This document shows positions 8,496 to 18,203 of a DNA stretch of 35,494 nucleotides, in pieces (within the stretch, counting starts at the first letter, position 1; each line of letters begins with the position of its first letter). The stretch is from Bacteroidales bacterium (GTDB lineage Bacteria > Bacteroidota > Bacteroidia > Bacteroidales > UBA10428): positions 1 through 35,494 of the forward strand of contig JAFGBD010000063.1 in assembly GCA_016933335.1 (NCBI GenBank), written 5' to 3'. Both the position numbers and the translations under genes were made by a program. The notes beneath the pieces are model-generated. The model saw nothing but the letters and a program-made list of their open reading frames with translations, searched no databases and was not told the origin of the DNA.

Positions 8496-11400
8496 ATGAA
8501 AAGAATTACAAGTCTAATTGTATGTCTGACGCTATTTGGCTTTTTTGCCATCCATGCACAGGATATACAAATTAAAGGAACGGTTACCAGCCTTGAAGAT
8601 GGTGAGCCGCTTCCAGGCGTCTCTGTAGTGGTCAAAGGCACCAGAACAGGGATGGCCACTGATGTCAACGGGGAATACGACCTTGTTGTTCCCCCGGATG
8701 CAACACTGGTATTCAGTGCAGTGGGGATGAAGTCGAAAGAGGTTGCTGTTGCAGGGCAGTCTGTTATTAATGTTCAGCTTGAATCAGAAACCATAGGGCT
8801 GGATGAGGTTGTGGTTACTGCATTGGGTATCACCAGGGAAAGAAAGGCTCTCGGATATGCTACTTCAGTAGTAAGTTCAGATGAAATTTCAGGTTCCGGT
8901 GAATACAATGTAATTAGTGCACTTACCGCAAAAGGTTCCGGTGTCCAGGTTATCAGTTCCGGTGGAACTCCCGGCGCTTCGAGCAAGATCCTGATCAGGG
9001 GTAATTCATCATTTACAGGAGAAAATCAGCCGCTTATTGTTGTGGATGGTATTCCTATAGGCAACGAAACTGAACAGACAAGTGCCGGGGATAATCCCTA
9101 TAACAAAAACCTGGAGGGGGTTAACAATGCCAACCGTGCCCTGGACATAAATCCTGATGATATTGAGAGTGTCACCATCCTGAAGGGGCCTGCTGCTGCA
9201 GCATTATATGGTGTAAGAGCTGCAAACGGGGCAATTATTTATACCACCAAAAAGGGAGTACAGGGACAGATCAGGGCAACCTATGAATACAAATTTGAAT
9301 TGTCCCAGGTTAACAAGTTGCCGGAATGGCAGGATGTCTATTCCCAGGGTGAAGGCGGAGCTTTCACTACCAGCGGTTACAGAAGCTGGGGCGCACCAAT
9401 GAGTTCTCTGGGAATTACGACAACTGACAATGTTGCGGAGTTTTTTGAAAACAGCTATTCTCATACGCATAACGTATCAGTAACAGGAGGAAATGAATCG
9501 GCCAATTTCAGGGTTGCTTTTGGCAATCTCAATAACAACGGTGTTATTCCAAACACCTATCTAGACCGTACCAATGTCAGGCTGACAGGTGAATCAACCG
9601 CATTGAAAAATTTAAAAATCGGAGGTACTGCAAACTATTCCAAGACCAAAGGTAATTTTGCGCAGAATGGCAGTAACCTTGCAGGTTTGATGCTGTCACT
9701 GTTCCGGTGCCCGGTGAACTTTAACCTGGATGACCCTGCCGAAGGAGGTTATGAAACACCTGACGGAGAACCACGAAAATACTATGTGGCTTTTGACAAT
9801 CCTTACTGGTCAGCATATAACAATACCTTTGTAAGCAGTGTTGACAGAATCATGGGAAATATGTATGCCAATTATACCTATAACTGGTTAACCCTTGATT
9901 ACAGGCTGGGAACAGATTTCTATACCGATGCACGTAAAGGGATCATCGCGATTGGTTCCTATGGTGGTGACGCAGGTGACGGAACGGGTGAAGTATCTGA
10001 AAACATCATCAGAAGCCGTGAATTGTATTCTATTTTCATGGCCTCAGTTCATCATCAGATTGTAGACGGGCTTAACGGTAACCTGAGTCTTGGCCATAAC
10101 ATCAACGAACAATTCAGTCAGAGTCTCTTCAGCAGATCACGCGTGTTGTCAGCGCCCGATTTTTATAACTTAAACAACGGTTCTGATCTATATGCTGATG
10201 AAACTTCAATTACTGCAAGAACATCAGCTCTCTTTTTTATCGCTGATCTCGACTGGAAAAGCACTTTATTCATAAATGCTACAGGCAGAAATGAATGGGC
10301 ATCAACACTGGGATTAGAACAGAATAATTTCTTTTATCCGTCAGTAAGCGCTTCTTTGGTTTTCACCGAATTATTACCGGAAAATTCAGTTTTGACCTTT
10401 GGAAAACTCAGACTGGGCTGGGCTAAGGCAGGTAATAACCCGGGCGCTTACGGAACGCGTACTTATTATACACAGCCCACGGTTGCTGCAGGTTATACCG
10501 GAGGTCTGGGATGGCCTTATCTTGAAGTGAGCGGTTTCAGCAAATCCCAGGTTCTGGGTAACAGTGGATTAAAGCCTGAGATGACAACAGGAATTGAAGG
10601 CGGCCTGGACTTAAGATTTTTCAATGGAAGACTGAACCTCGATGTTACCTATTATGACCAGAAAACAATAGACATTCTGGTTGCCAGACCTATAGCACCC
10701 ACAACAGGATTCAGCTATCTCTGGGAGAACGCCGGAGAGATGTCAAACAAGGGAGTGGAAGTAACACTTTCAGGCGCCCCTGTCAGAACCAGTAGTTTAT
10801 CCTGGGATATCATGGTTAACTTCTCCAAAAATGTCAATGAAGTACTGAAACTGGCAGAAGGCGTTGATGAGATCTCGATTGAAGCTGCTTTCTACTCAAT
10901 GGGTTCATATGCCATAGTGGGTGATCCTTACGGAGCCCTTTATTCCGATCTCTGGCTGCTTGATGATAACGGTAATATGGTTATTGACGTGGATGGCTAC
11001 CCGATTATTGCCGATGAAAGAGGCAATGTTGGTAATCCTTTCCCTGACTGGTTAGCCAATGTCAGGAACACCGTAACCTTTAAAGACCTAAGCCTGAGTT
11101 TCCTTATTGATGTCCGTCAGGGCGGAGCTATATGGAACGGAACGATTGCAAGGTTAAATCAAATTGGCCGGACAGATATTACTGCCGATCGTGAAGGCAC
11201 AATTGTTGTCGAGGGTGTGACCGAAAGCGGACAGCCAAATACTGTGCCCATACCAAAGGAAGATTATTATACCTATGTTGTTGGTGACTGGGGTCCGGGT
11301 ATAAATGCAGTTTATGACGGATCATGGATAAGACTGAGAGATGTCTCCCTGCAATACAGGTACAGATTCAATGACGCCTCCAAAATAGGCAAATACATCA

Positions 11401-11570
11401 AAGCCGTATCTTTTATAGCAAGTGGCAGGAATCTCTGGCTTTCAACTGATTATCCCGGAATTGATCCTGAAACAAGTCTTACCGGAGCCGGTTCGAACCT
11501 GACAGGATTTGATTATTTCAATATGCCGGCTACCAAATCATATATTTTCGGTGTTAAATTTGATTTTTAA
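8496..11570 (+). CDS. SusC/RagA family TonB-dependent outer-membrane transporter (pair 1)
   Basis: This 1024-residue protein is the barrel half of a SusCD importer. After a signal peptide (1-21, ending AQ) comes a CarboxypepD_reg-like domain (about 27-98; GTVTSLEDGEPLPGVSVVVKGT). The conserved LDEVVVTALGI stretch (102-112) follows, where TonB-box-like sequence sits in this family. The plug runs from about 115 to 255 (LIRGNSSFTG, PLIVVDGIPI, ILKGPAAAALYGVRAANG), and the barrel ends in GVKFDF with a terminal Phe. No STN domain is present, so there is no sign of anti-sigma signalling. The susD gene begins 11 bases downstream. The substrate is unknown; no polysaccharide enzymes adjoin it, so a glycan locus is not evident. 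Confidence 0.93.
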   Translation: MKRITSLIVCLTLFGFFAIHAQDIQIKGTVTSLEDGEPLPGVSVVVKGTRTGMATDVNGEYDLVVPPDATLVFSAVGMKSKEVAVAGQSVINVQLESETIGLDEVVVTALGITRERKALGYATSVVSSDEISGSGEYNVISALTAKGSGVQVISSGGTPGASSKILIRGNSSFTGENQPLIVVDGIPIGNETEQTSAGDNPYNKNLEGVNNANRALDINPDDIESVTILKGPAAAALYGVRAANGAIIYTTKKGVQGQIRATYEYKFELSQVNKLPEWQDVYSQGEGGAFTTSGYRSWGAPMSSLGITTTDNVAEFFENSYSHTHNVSVTGGNESANFRVAFGNLNNNGVIPNTYLDRTNVRLTGESTALKNLKIGGTANYSKTKGNFAQNGSNLAGLMLSLFRCPVNFNLDDPAEGGYETPDGEPRKYYVAFDNPYWSAYNNTFVSSVDRIMGNMYANYTYNWLTLDYRLGTDFYTDARKGIIAIGSYGGDAGDGTGEVSENIIRSRELYSIFMASVHHQIVDGLNGNLSLGHNINEQFSQSLFSRSRVLSAPDFYNLNNGSDLYADETSITARTSALFFIADLDWKSTLFINATGRNEWASTLGLEQNNFFYPSVSASLVFTELLPENSVLTFGKLRLGWAKAGNNPGAYGTRTYYTQPTVAAGYTGGLGWPYLEVSGFSKSQVLGNSGLKPEMTTGIEGGLDLRFFNGRLNLDVTYYDQKTIDILVARPIAPTTGFSYLWENAGEMSNKGVEVTLSGAPVRTSSLSWDIMVNFSKNVNEVLKLAEGVDEISIEAAFYSMGSYAIVGDPYGALYSDLWLLDDNGNMVIDVDGYPIIADERGNVGNPFPDWLANVRNTVTFKDLSLSFLIDVRQGGAIWNGTIARLNQIGRTDITADREGTIVVEGVTESGQPNTVPIPKEDYYTYVVGDWGPGINAVYDGSWIRLRDVSLQYRYRFNDASKIGKYIKAVSFIASGRNLWLSTDYPGIDPETSLTGAGSNLTGFDYFNMPATKSYIFGVKFDF

Positions 11571-11581
11571 AACTAATTGCA

Positions 11582-12997
11582 ATGAAAAGAAAAATAATAT
11601 TAATGATAGGAATCATCGGTGCATTTCTACTATTTAACAAGTGCACCGAGAGCTACATCGAAGGTGTCGATGTATCACCAAACAGTCCGGGAGAGGTGCT
11701 GGAATCGAACATACTGGCAGCAGCCGAAGTCGCATTGTTTGGGAATCTGACCGGTGAACTGGCAAGGCTGTCTTCAATATTTGTACAGAGCCAGGCCGGT
11801 ATTAAAGATCAACCATTAAATGAACTTGGAACCTATAAGATTTACGAAGGCGATAACGTTAACGAGTGGGGTTCTGTTTACGATGACTGGATGGAATCGG
11901 CCCAGAATTTGATTGATCAGGCAGGAGATGTAAATCCGTATTACAAGGGTATTGGCCTTGTGCTCAAAGCATGGGCAGGTGCAGTTGCCGCCGATGTATG
12001 GGGTGATGTTCCTTTCTCCGAAGCATTGCAGGGCATTGACAACCTGAATCCCAAATTCGATACGCAGCAGGAAATTTATGCCTCTGTTCAGACCATTTTA
12101 AGCGAAGGTATCACCGAACTTGGCAAAGCTGAAAGCGCAAATACAGCCTTACCCGGGGAGGATGATTACATTTTCGGGGGAGATGCTTCAAAATGGATTA
12201 AAATGGCATGGGTACTTAAAGCTCGTTATGCCAACCGCGTTAGCAAGAAATCCGCATCAAGTGCCGATGATGTATTGACATATCTGACGAATGCCAATCT
12301 CACCGGAATTGAGGATAATGCCTATGCGAAATTCGGTGCCAAAGCCAACAATGCCAATCAATGGTATGCAATGTACACGCTTCGTTCAGGATACATGGGA
12401 ATGGGTGCATTCCTGGTTGACAGGCTGGCTGCCAATAGTGATCCGAGATTACCATTCTATTCATCGGATAAGGATGTCGAAGGAACGGTGGTTGGATATG
12501 TCGGATCTTCTCCCAATACAGAAGAAGCAAATATCAATGCCAGTGTCATCGGACCTTATCTGAATGGTTCTGCCCAGCCGGTGCCGATAGTAACCTATGA
12601 AGAAACCAAATTCCTTGAAGCTGAAGCCCAACTGAGAAAGAGTAATCCCGACGGGGCAGCAACAGCATACAATGCAGGTGTTCTGGCTTCTGTGATGGCT
12701 GTTACGGGTGCTGATGCTCCGGCTGATTTTATTACAAATCATGCTTCCAAAGCTGCAGGCGATATGACCCTTGAGACCATCATGCTCGGTAAATACGATG
12801 CTCTTTTCTCACAGCTTGAGGTCTGGTCTGACTGGAGGAGAACCGGCTTCCCGGCACTGGTTCCAAACCAGTCACCGATCGCAAATGACGGCGGAATACC
12901 ATACCGTCTGCCGACACCGATAGACGAACGTACTACCAATGCCAATTACCAGGGCGTTCTTGATTTATATCAGAAACCCTGGTTTGCAGCAGATTAG
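11582..12997 (+). CDS. SusD/RagB family surface lipoprotein, SusD-like_2 type (pair 1)
   Basis: SusD proteins form the hinged lid over SusC and bind substrate at the cell surface. This one has 471 residues and the SusD-like_2 pattern: a Cys near the N terminus followed by SYIEGVDVSPNSP, then the TPR-bearing WAGAVAADVWGDVPFSEALQG stretch around 130-150, then NPKFDTQQEIY. The YEETKFLEAEAQLRKSNPDGAATAYNAGV segment is the typical C-terminal helical part. The lipid-attachment site is odd: residues before Cys21 are LLFNK, with Lys at -1 instead of Gly, Ala or Ser. It is cotranscribed with the susC gene 11 bases upstream and followed by a strong terminator. Confidence 0.9.
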   Translation: MKRKIILMIGIIGAFLLFNKCTESYIEGVDVSPNSPGEVLESNILAAAEVALFGNLTGELARLSSIFVQSQAGIKDQPLNELGTYKIYEGDNVNEWGSVYDDWMESAQNLIDQAGDVNPYYKGIGLVLKAWAGAVAADVWGDVPFSEALQGIDNLNPKFDTQQEIYASVQTILSEGITELGKAESANTALPGEDDYIFGGDASKWIKMAWVLKARYANRVSKKSASSADDVLTYLTNANLTGIEDNAYAKFGAKANNANQWYAMYTLRSGYMGMGAFLVDRLAANSDPRLPFYSSDKDVEGTVVGYVGSSPNTEEANINASVIGPYLNGSAQPVPIVTYEETKFLEAEAQLRKSNPDGAATAYNAGVLASVMAVTGADAPADFITNHASKAAGDMTLETIMLGKYDALFSQLEVWSDWRRTGFPALVPNQSPIANDGGIPYRLPTPIDERTTNANYQGVLDLYQKPWFAAD

Positions 12998-13023
12998 TCT
13001 ATAATTCTCACCATATAACATTT

Positions 13024-13057
13024 AAAACCGTTCTGTCAGACAGAACGGTTTTTTTTT
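13024..13057 (+). terminator. Strong intrinsic terminator after susC/susD pair 1
   Basis: A 12-base perfect inverted repeat, AAAACCGTTCTG and CAGAACGGTTTT, with loop TCAGA is followed by a run of nine T (13049-13057). This is a classic Rho-independent terminator, lying 27 bases after the susD stop. It separates the two SusCD operons. Confidence 0.9.
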
Positions 13058-13194
13058 GAATGCTTGCTGACATGGGCGAAAGACAAAAGCGAAGATGTGA
13101 ATTTGTAATAGTCTTGTGAGAAATCGCAAATATTCTTTCATTTTCCGGTCTGATAACAAGTCAACAAATTTTTCAGCCCTTTTTACATAATCCC

Positions 13195-13227
13195 TTGCAT
13201 TAAATATTCAAAAAATTGATAGTTTTG
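13195..13227 (+). promoter_or_regulatory. Promoter of the second susC/susD operon
   Basis: A TTG at 13195-13197 and a perfect -7 box TAGTTTTG at 13220-13227 are 22 bases apart. The -7 box overlaps a TTG codon that opens a longer reading frame, so transcripts from here would begin near 13234 and could only use the ATG at 13267. The element therefore helps decide the gene start. Confidence 0.6.
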
Positions 13228-13266
13228 AAAAAACAATGCAACGGGTTCTGCGTTTCTATACGTGAT

Positions 13267-16200
13267 ATGAAAAGACCAATACTAGTAGCGGGATTGATTT
13301 TTTATGGAGCATTATTCTGTTTGCAGGCTCAGAAATCCGAGGTTTCAGGGGTGGTTATCAGTGCCGAAGACAGCCTGTCCATCCCGGGTGTGGCCGTATT
13401 TATCAAAGGAACAGAAACAGGCACCATTACCGACATGAACGGATTCTATTCCCTTATTGTTCCGTCTGATACTAATATTCTGGTTTATAGTTTCATCGGG
13501 ATGGAAAGCCAGGAAATCCCTGTTTACGGGAAACGTATCATCAATGTTGTTCTTTCACCACAAGCATTTCAGCTAAAAGAAATAGTAGTAACTGCCCTTG
13601 GTATCAGGCGCGACAGCAAAGCACTGGGTTATTCAGCAACAAGTGTCAGCAGCCAGGAGATCACAAGAAGCCGGGACAGGAGCATCCTGAATTCATTACA
13701 GGGAAAAGTGGCCGGAGTGGATATCAGCTCATCCTCAGGAGCTCCGGGAGCTTCCACCAGAATTCTGCTCAGGGGCATTTCGTCGCTGAGCGGTTCAAAC
13801 CAGCCTTTGTTTATCATTGACGGGGTACCTGTTAACAATGGTTTTTCAGGAAGTACATCCATCAACGGAGGAACAGATTTCGGCAACGGAATAAATGACA
13901 TCAACCCCGACGACATTGAATCGGTCAACTTCCTGAAAGGATCGGGAGGAGCGGCACTTTACGGATCAAGAGCGGCCAACGGAGTGATCGTGATCACCAC
14001 AAAAAAAGGGATGGCAGAAGGTGAATCAAAACCTGAGATTGCAGTTACCAGCTCGGTGACGTTTGAGGAACCTTTGAGGCTGATTCAATACCAGAATGAT
14101 TTCGGACAGGGTATATACGGAGATGCAGTAAGCTACGAAAATATGTCCTGGGGTCCGCCTTTTGATAACAAGCTTCGCTACTGGGGCAATGAAGTTGATA
14201 ATTCGTTGCGTGTCAAGGCCTATACCGGATTGCCCGACAATATCCGTGAATTCTTCGACACAGGTAAAAGCTACCACAACAGCATCTCTTTTTCCAACGG
14301 AAACCGGGAGACATCCTATTACTTTTCATATTCAAATATCCTTCATGACGGTATTTTCCCGACAAACTCAGACAGCTATAACCGCCATACATTATCTTTC
14401 AGAGGCTCAACAATGCTCTCCGACAGGTTTAAGGCGACAACTTCCGTCAACTATGTGAAAAAAAACAATAAATCTGTTCCCACCGGACAGGGGGAGCAAT
14501 CGGTGTACTACCAGATCATGCAGACTCCCAGAGACATCAGCCTGCTTGAGCTGGAGGACATTGAAAACAAATGGAATAACCTGGATAATTATTACTCTCA
14601 ATACACGGTGAATCCTTATTTTATCCTCAAAAAGAACGGTAATTCCAATAACGAGGACAGGATTTACGGGAACCTGGAATTCAGCTATGATCTAACCGGA
14701 AACATATCAGCCATCTACCGTCTTGGCGCAGATGTCAGCAACGAACAGCTCAAATCATGGAGGGCTGTCATCGATCCGGAGGGACACAATGAATTTACAT
14801 CAATCTATGAGCCCGGTCAGGTAGGAGAATCCTCAAGCTATGTCATGCAGCTCAACAGCGACCTCATCCTGAATTTCCATCAGGAATTCAAAAATATTAC
14901 GGTGAATGCACTTGCCGGACACAACCTGAACCAGAGAAGTGCAAAAAGCATCTATGCTGCGGTAAATAACCTTACCATTCCTGACTTTTACCAGATATCG
15001 AACACTTCCGAAACACCCTCTGCCGGTGAAAGCTTCGGGCGAAGAAGACTTGTCGGTGTCTTCGGAAATATTGATGTTTCCTACAAAAGTATCCTGTTCA
15101 TAACAGCAACCGCCAGAAACGACTGGAGCTCAACCCTGCCAAAAGGCAACAATTCTTTTTTCTACCCCGGAGTAAACACCTCTTTCATTTTTTCAGAATT
15201 ACTTCCAAAATTCAGCAGGATATTATCTTATGGTAAACTCAGGTTATCATGGACCAGGGTCGGTAACGATGCCCCCGCATACTCTGTTTATAATGTTTTT
15301 GTCACCGGAGGGCATTCAGACGGGTATGGTTCTTTAAGATATCCTTTGCCAAACGGAGTAAATTCCTATGAAGTTTCAAATCTTATCGGCAACGAAAACC
15401 TGAAACCGGAACTGACCTCTGAAATTGAGGCTGGAACAGATCTGCGTTTGTTCAATAACAGAATAGGAATCGATTTCACTTATTATGACAAAACAACCAC
15501 AAACCTCATCTGGCCTGCTCCATTATCACCTTCCACGGGATTCAGCTCGAAGACCATCAATCTAGGTAAGCTCACAAATAAAGGAATTGAAGCATTGCTG
15601 AACCTGACACCAGTAAAGTCAGGAGGTTTTCAATGGGATTTGTCATTCAACTTTTCAAAAAACAGCAACAAGCTGGTGGAGCTGACCGAAGGACTTGACA
15701 GGATTGTGTTTAACGGACTGACAGTTGATGGCGGACAACAAATCTATTTTGTCGGTAAGCCCGGGCGTCCTGTTGGAATATTTGAAGGAAGAACAGTCAT
15801 GCGGGATGACCAGGGAAGGATTGTTGTGGATAATACAGGCCTTCCAAAGGCTGCCGAAGACCTGATCGAATATGGTGACCGCGAATATGATTTCATAGGC
15901 GGTATCATGAACCGGCTGACATTTAAAGGACTATCGCTGTCAGCAAACCTCGATATCAAACAGGGCGGGATCATGTATTCACAGACCAAAGATATATCGG
16001 TATGGGCGGGAACCGTTCCACTTACTCTTTATAATATGCGTGAACCATTTGTCATTCCCAATTCGGTCTATGAGATTGCAAAAGACGCCAGTGGAGACCC
16101 GGTATATGCACAAAATACAATACCGGTTGACGCAGTTCACATTGGTGACTACTGGGGTAACGGCGGAACCGAACTCGATGGGATGTCTTTTATCGATAAA

Positions 16201-16449
16201 TCTTATATCAAACTTAGGGAGATCGTATTATCCTATGATTTCCCCCGGAAACTGATCGGCAAAATCCGGCTGCAGGGACTGGAGCTCAGTGTGATTGGCA
16301 GGAATCTCCTGCTATGGACTCCGGAAAGCCAGACATACATAGACCCTGAACTTACAACATTCGGGACCGACCTGAACGGAGACTTTGGAGAATATGGTGC
16401 TCAGCCGACAGTACGAAGCATAACCTTCAGCCTGAGGCTGGTGTTGTAG
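13267..16449 (+). CDS. SusC/RagA family TonB-dependent outer-membrane transporter (pair 2)
   Basis: The chosen start gives 1060 residues with a clean signal peptide (MKRPILVAGL..., cleaved near LQAQ at 22). An upstream TTG start at 13216 would add 17 residues before the signal and lies on the -7 box, so I rejected it. A CarboxypepD_reg-like domain spans about 25-97, the LKEIVVTALGI stretch 103-113 and the plug about 118-260 (ILLRGISSLSG, PLFIIDGVPV, AALYGSRAANG). A long barrel region then ends in FSLRLVL. It closely resembles pair 1 in the plug. The following genes (SusD, DUF5012-like, Lipid_bd-like) match the composition of the B. thetaiotaomicron BT2261-BT2264 oligopeptide complex, which suggests that peptides are the cargo. 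Confidence 0.92.
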   Translation: MKRPILVAGLIFYGALFCLQAQKSEVSGVVISAEDSLSIPGVAVFIKGTETGTITDMNGFYSLIVPSDTNILVYSFIGMESQEIPVYGKRIINVVLSPQAFQLKEIVVTALGIRRDSKALGYSATSVSSQEITRSRDRSILNSLQGKVAGVDISSSSGAPGASTRILLRGISSLSGSNQPLFIIDGVPVNNGFSGSTSINGGTDFGNGINDINPDDIESVNFLKGSGGAALYGSRAANGVIVITTKKGMAEGESKPEIAVTSSVTFEEPLRLIQYQNDFGQGIYGDAVSYENMSWGPPFDNKLRYWGNEVDNSLRVKAYTGLPDNIREFFDTGKSYHNSISFSNGNRETSYYFSYSNILHDGIFPTNSDSYNRHTLSFRGSTMLSDRFKATTSVNYVKKNNKSVPTGQGEQSVYYQIMQTPRDISLLELEDIENKWNNLDNYYSQYTVNPYFILKKNGNSNNEDRIYGNLEFSYDLTGNISAIYRLGADVSNEQLKSWRAVIDPEGHNEFTSIYEPGQVGESSSYVMQLNSDLILNFHQEFKNITVNALAGHNLNQRSAKSIYAAVNNLTIPDFYQISNTSETPSAGESFGRRRLVGVFGNIDVSYKSILFITATARNDWSSTLPKGNNSFFYPGVNTSFIFSELLPKFSRILSYGKLRLSWTRVGNDAPAYSVYNVFVTGGHSDGYGSLRYPLPNGVNSYEVSNLIGNENLKPELTSEIEAGTDLRLFNNRIGIDFTYYDKTTTNLIWPAPLSPSTGFSSKTINLGKLTNKGIEALLNLTPVKSGGFQWDLSFNFSKNSNKLVELTEGLDRIVFNGLTVDGGQQIYFVGKPGRPVGIFEGRTVMRDDQGRIVVDNTGLPKAAEDLIEYGDREYDFIGGIMNRLTFKGLSLSANLDIKQGGIMYSQTKDISVWAGTVPLTLYNMREPFVIPNSVYEIAKDASGDPVYAQNTIPVDAVHIGDYWGNGGTELDGMSFIDKSYIKLREIVLSYDFPRKLIGKIRLQGLELSVIGRNLLLWTPESQTYIDPELTTFGTDLNGDFGEYGAQPTVRSITFSLRLVL

Positions 16450-16465
16450 TTTTTATCTTGAAATT

Positions 16466-18082
16466 ATGAAAGACGATAATAAATATGGTGTAAATATAAC
16501 TTCCCCCCAACCCCCTTCTCCAAGGGGGAAAAGCCAAAATTTGCCTCTGATTGCCATCATTCTTCTAATTTGTTCATTCATCCTGTTCTTTTCCTCCTGT
16601 GAAGACTGGCTTGATGTGAACAAAGATCCAAATAACCCTGATGAAGCCAACGAACAGCTGGCTATTTCATCAGGAATCTCTTCGGTTGCATATGTCTATG
16701 GCGGTAAATACCAGGTGCTTGGAGCGCTATGGTCGCAGCACTGGACACAGTCTCTCGGCGCGTCCCAGTATTCCGGACTGGATTCATATGATATCAACAG
16801 CAGCACCTTTGATAACAGGCAGTATGGTGAATTATTCACGGGAGCACTAAAAAATCTTGAATACGTAAGGACACTCTCATTTGAAAAACAAAACTGGGGC
16901 TATTATCTGATTGCCACTGTAATGCAGTGCTATACCTTTCAGCTGCTGGCCGATCTGTACGATGATATACCCTTTTCAGAAGCTTTGAAAGGAGAAGATA
17001 ATGTCACAAATCCGCATTTTGAGAAAGGCGAGGATATATACGACAGTTTGATTGTAAGGCTTGATTTTGCGCTCTCCCGTGATTTCGAAGCAGAAACGGC
17101 AGAAGAGATCGGATCTGAAGATTTATTATTTGAAGGCAATATCGAACGGTGGAAACAGTTTGCCAATACACTGAAACTGAAAATATACCTTAGACAGGTA
17201 TATAAGAATCCTGAGATTTCGAAGACAGGTATTGAGAACCTTTATCAAAATCCGGATGTTAAATTCCTGACAACAGATGCAGCCATGACCCAGTTTGTCA
17301 ATGAAACCGGAAGGGCAAATCCTCTTTATGAAACAGAAGTGAGGTTCCTGAATAATCCCAACCTTATACTGAGCTATACCCTCTATAGCTTATTATCAGA
17401 TAATGGTGATCTGGAAAGGCTGAATGCCATGTTTGATTTCCCTGAAGCAGGCGGGGGACATAAATCACTCATCCAGGGCAACTATAATGATCCTGATGAG
17501 CCAACAGGCACAAACAGCTCAAGCTATTCAAAACCTGTATTTATTCCGGCCGCACCCGTTTACCTGATGTCAGCCAGCGAAGCATACTTTTTGCAGTCGG
17601 AAGCCATTGTCAGGTTCGGAACAAAATCTTATTCCACTGCCAGAGAATTGTACCAGAAAGGAATTGAAGCCTCCTTCCTGAGATTATTGTATCCATATGG
17701 TTACAGCGAATCCCAGATTACCGGTATTGCCGAAGATTTTTACGGACCGGGCGATCCTTATACTTTCCCTGTTGAAGGCAGTCCGGTTGAAGAATTCATA
17801 AAAACCATTATTATACAGAAATGGGTGTCACTGGCAGGTATTCAGAGCCTCGAAACCTTCTTTGAGCATAACCGGACGCATTATCCCGGGGAGAGCCAGG
17901 TTCCTGCCTCGGATGAAGGTAACTACGTGCCCGGAGAGTTTACCATCTCTGTGAACAATGTAACAAGCGGCAGGTTTCCTAAGAGATTGATGTATCCTGA
18001 ATCGGAATATTCTGCCAACATCAATACGCCTGAAAAGAAAGAAGTATATGAAAAGATATGGTGGGATGTGAAGACAGAGTAA
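16466..18082 (+). CDS. SusD/RagB family surface lipoprotein, SusD-like_2 type (pair 2)
   Basis: This 538-residue SusD homologue would be the lid of SusC pair 2. The mature protein starts at Cys45 (FFSSC) with EDWLDVNKDPNNPDEAN, typical of SusD-like_2; acidic residues right after the Cys suit surface export. The LLADLYDDIPFSEALKGEDNVTNPHF segment is the family's best-known block. The leader is unusually long: 24 residues precede the hydrophobic core and include TSPQPPSPRG, the translation of a widespread C/G-rich palindromic repeat (16499-16534). No closer ATG exists; a TTG codon at about residue 26 is the only alternative start. The gene begins 16 bases after susC. Confidence 0.9.
   Translation: MKDDNKYGVNITSPQPPSPRGKSQNLPLIAIILLICSFILFFSSCEDWLDVNKDPNNPDEANEQLAISSGISSVAYVYGGKYQVLGALWSQHWTQSLGASQYSGLDSYDINSSTFDNRQYGELFTGALKNLEYVRTLSFEKQNWGYYLIATVMQCYTFQLLADLYDDIPFSEALKGEDNVTNPHFEKGEDIYDSLIVRLDFALSRDFEAETAEEIGSEDLLFEGNIERWKQFANTLKLKIYLRQVYKNPEISKTGIENLYQNPDVKFLTTDAAMTQFVNETGRANPLYETEVRFLNNPNLILSYTLYSLLSDNGDLERLNAMFDFPEAGGGHKSLIQGNYNDPDEPTGTNSSSYSKPVFIPAAPVYLMSASEAYFLQSEAIVRFGTKSYSTARELYQKGIEASFLRLLYPYGYSESQITGIAEDFYGPGDPYTFPVEGSPVEEFIKTIIIQKWVSLAGIQSLETFFEHNRTHYPGESQVPASDEGNYVPGEFTISVNNVTSGRFPKRLMYPESEYSANINTPEKKEVYEKIWWDVKTE
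16499..16534. repeat. Small palindromic C/G-rich repeat inside the susD leader
   Basis: The stretch contains CCCCCTT (16511-16517), a four-base loop and AAGGGGG (16522-16528), a perfect seven-base-pair GC-rich stem, 45 bases into the susD gene. On the plus strand it encodes TSPQPPSPRG; on the minus strand it encodes PLGEGGWGE. Peptides of this form recur in many bacterial genomes as translations of a dispersed short repeat. I see no second copy in this window. Confidence 0.6.
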
Positions 18083-18164
18083 CAGACTGCTATGCCAACG
18101 ATGGTAAACCGGCAGTAATTTTTGTTGAATGGATGATTGGTTGATCGATTAACATGTTAATACT

Positions 18165-18172
18165 TATATTTA
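18165..18172 (+). promoter_or_regulatory. Possible internal -7 box before the DUF5012-like gene
   Basis: TATATTTA matches seven of eight positions of TAnnTTTG, with a TTG 21 bases upstream (18141-18143). It falls in the 121-base gap after susD, the largest gap inside this operon, and could add extra expression of the two small lipoproteins. Confidence 0.3.
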
Positions 18173-18203
18173 AACTTTTAAATCTGATTTCCAATTTTAT
18201 AAT

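Noticed and set aside
16453..16650. Minus-strand ORF containing PLGEGGWGE
   Set aside because: It is the reverse reading of the palindromic repeat and susD start, without a family match or its own promoter.
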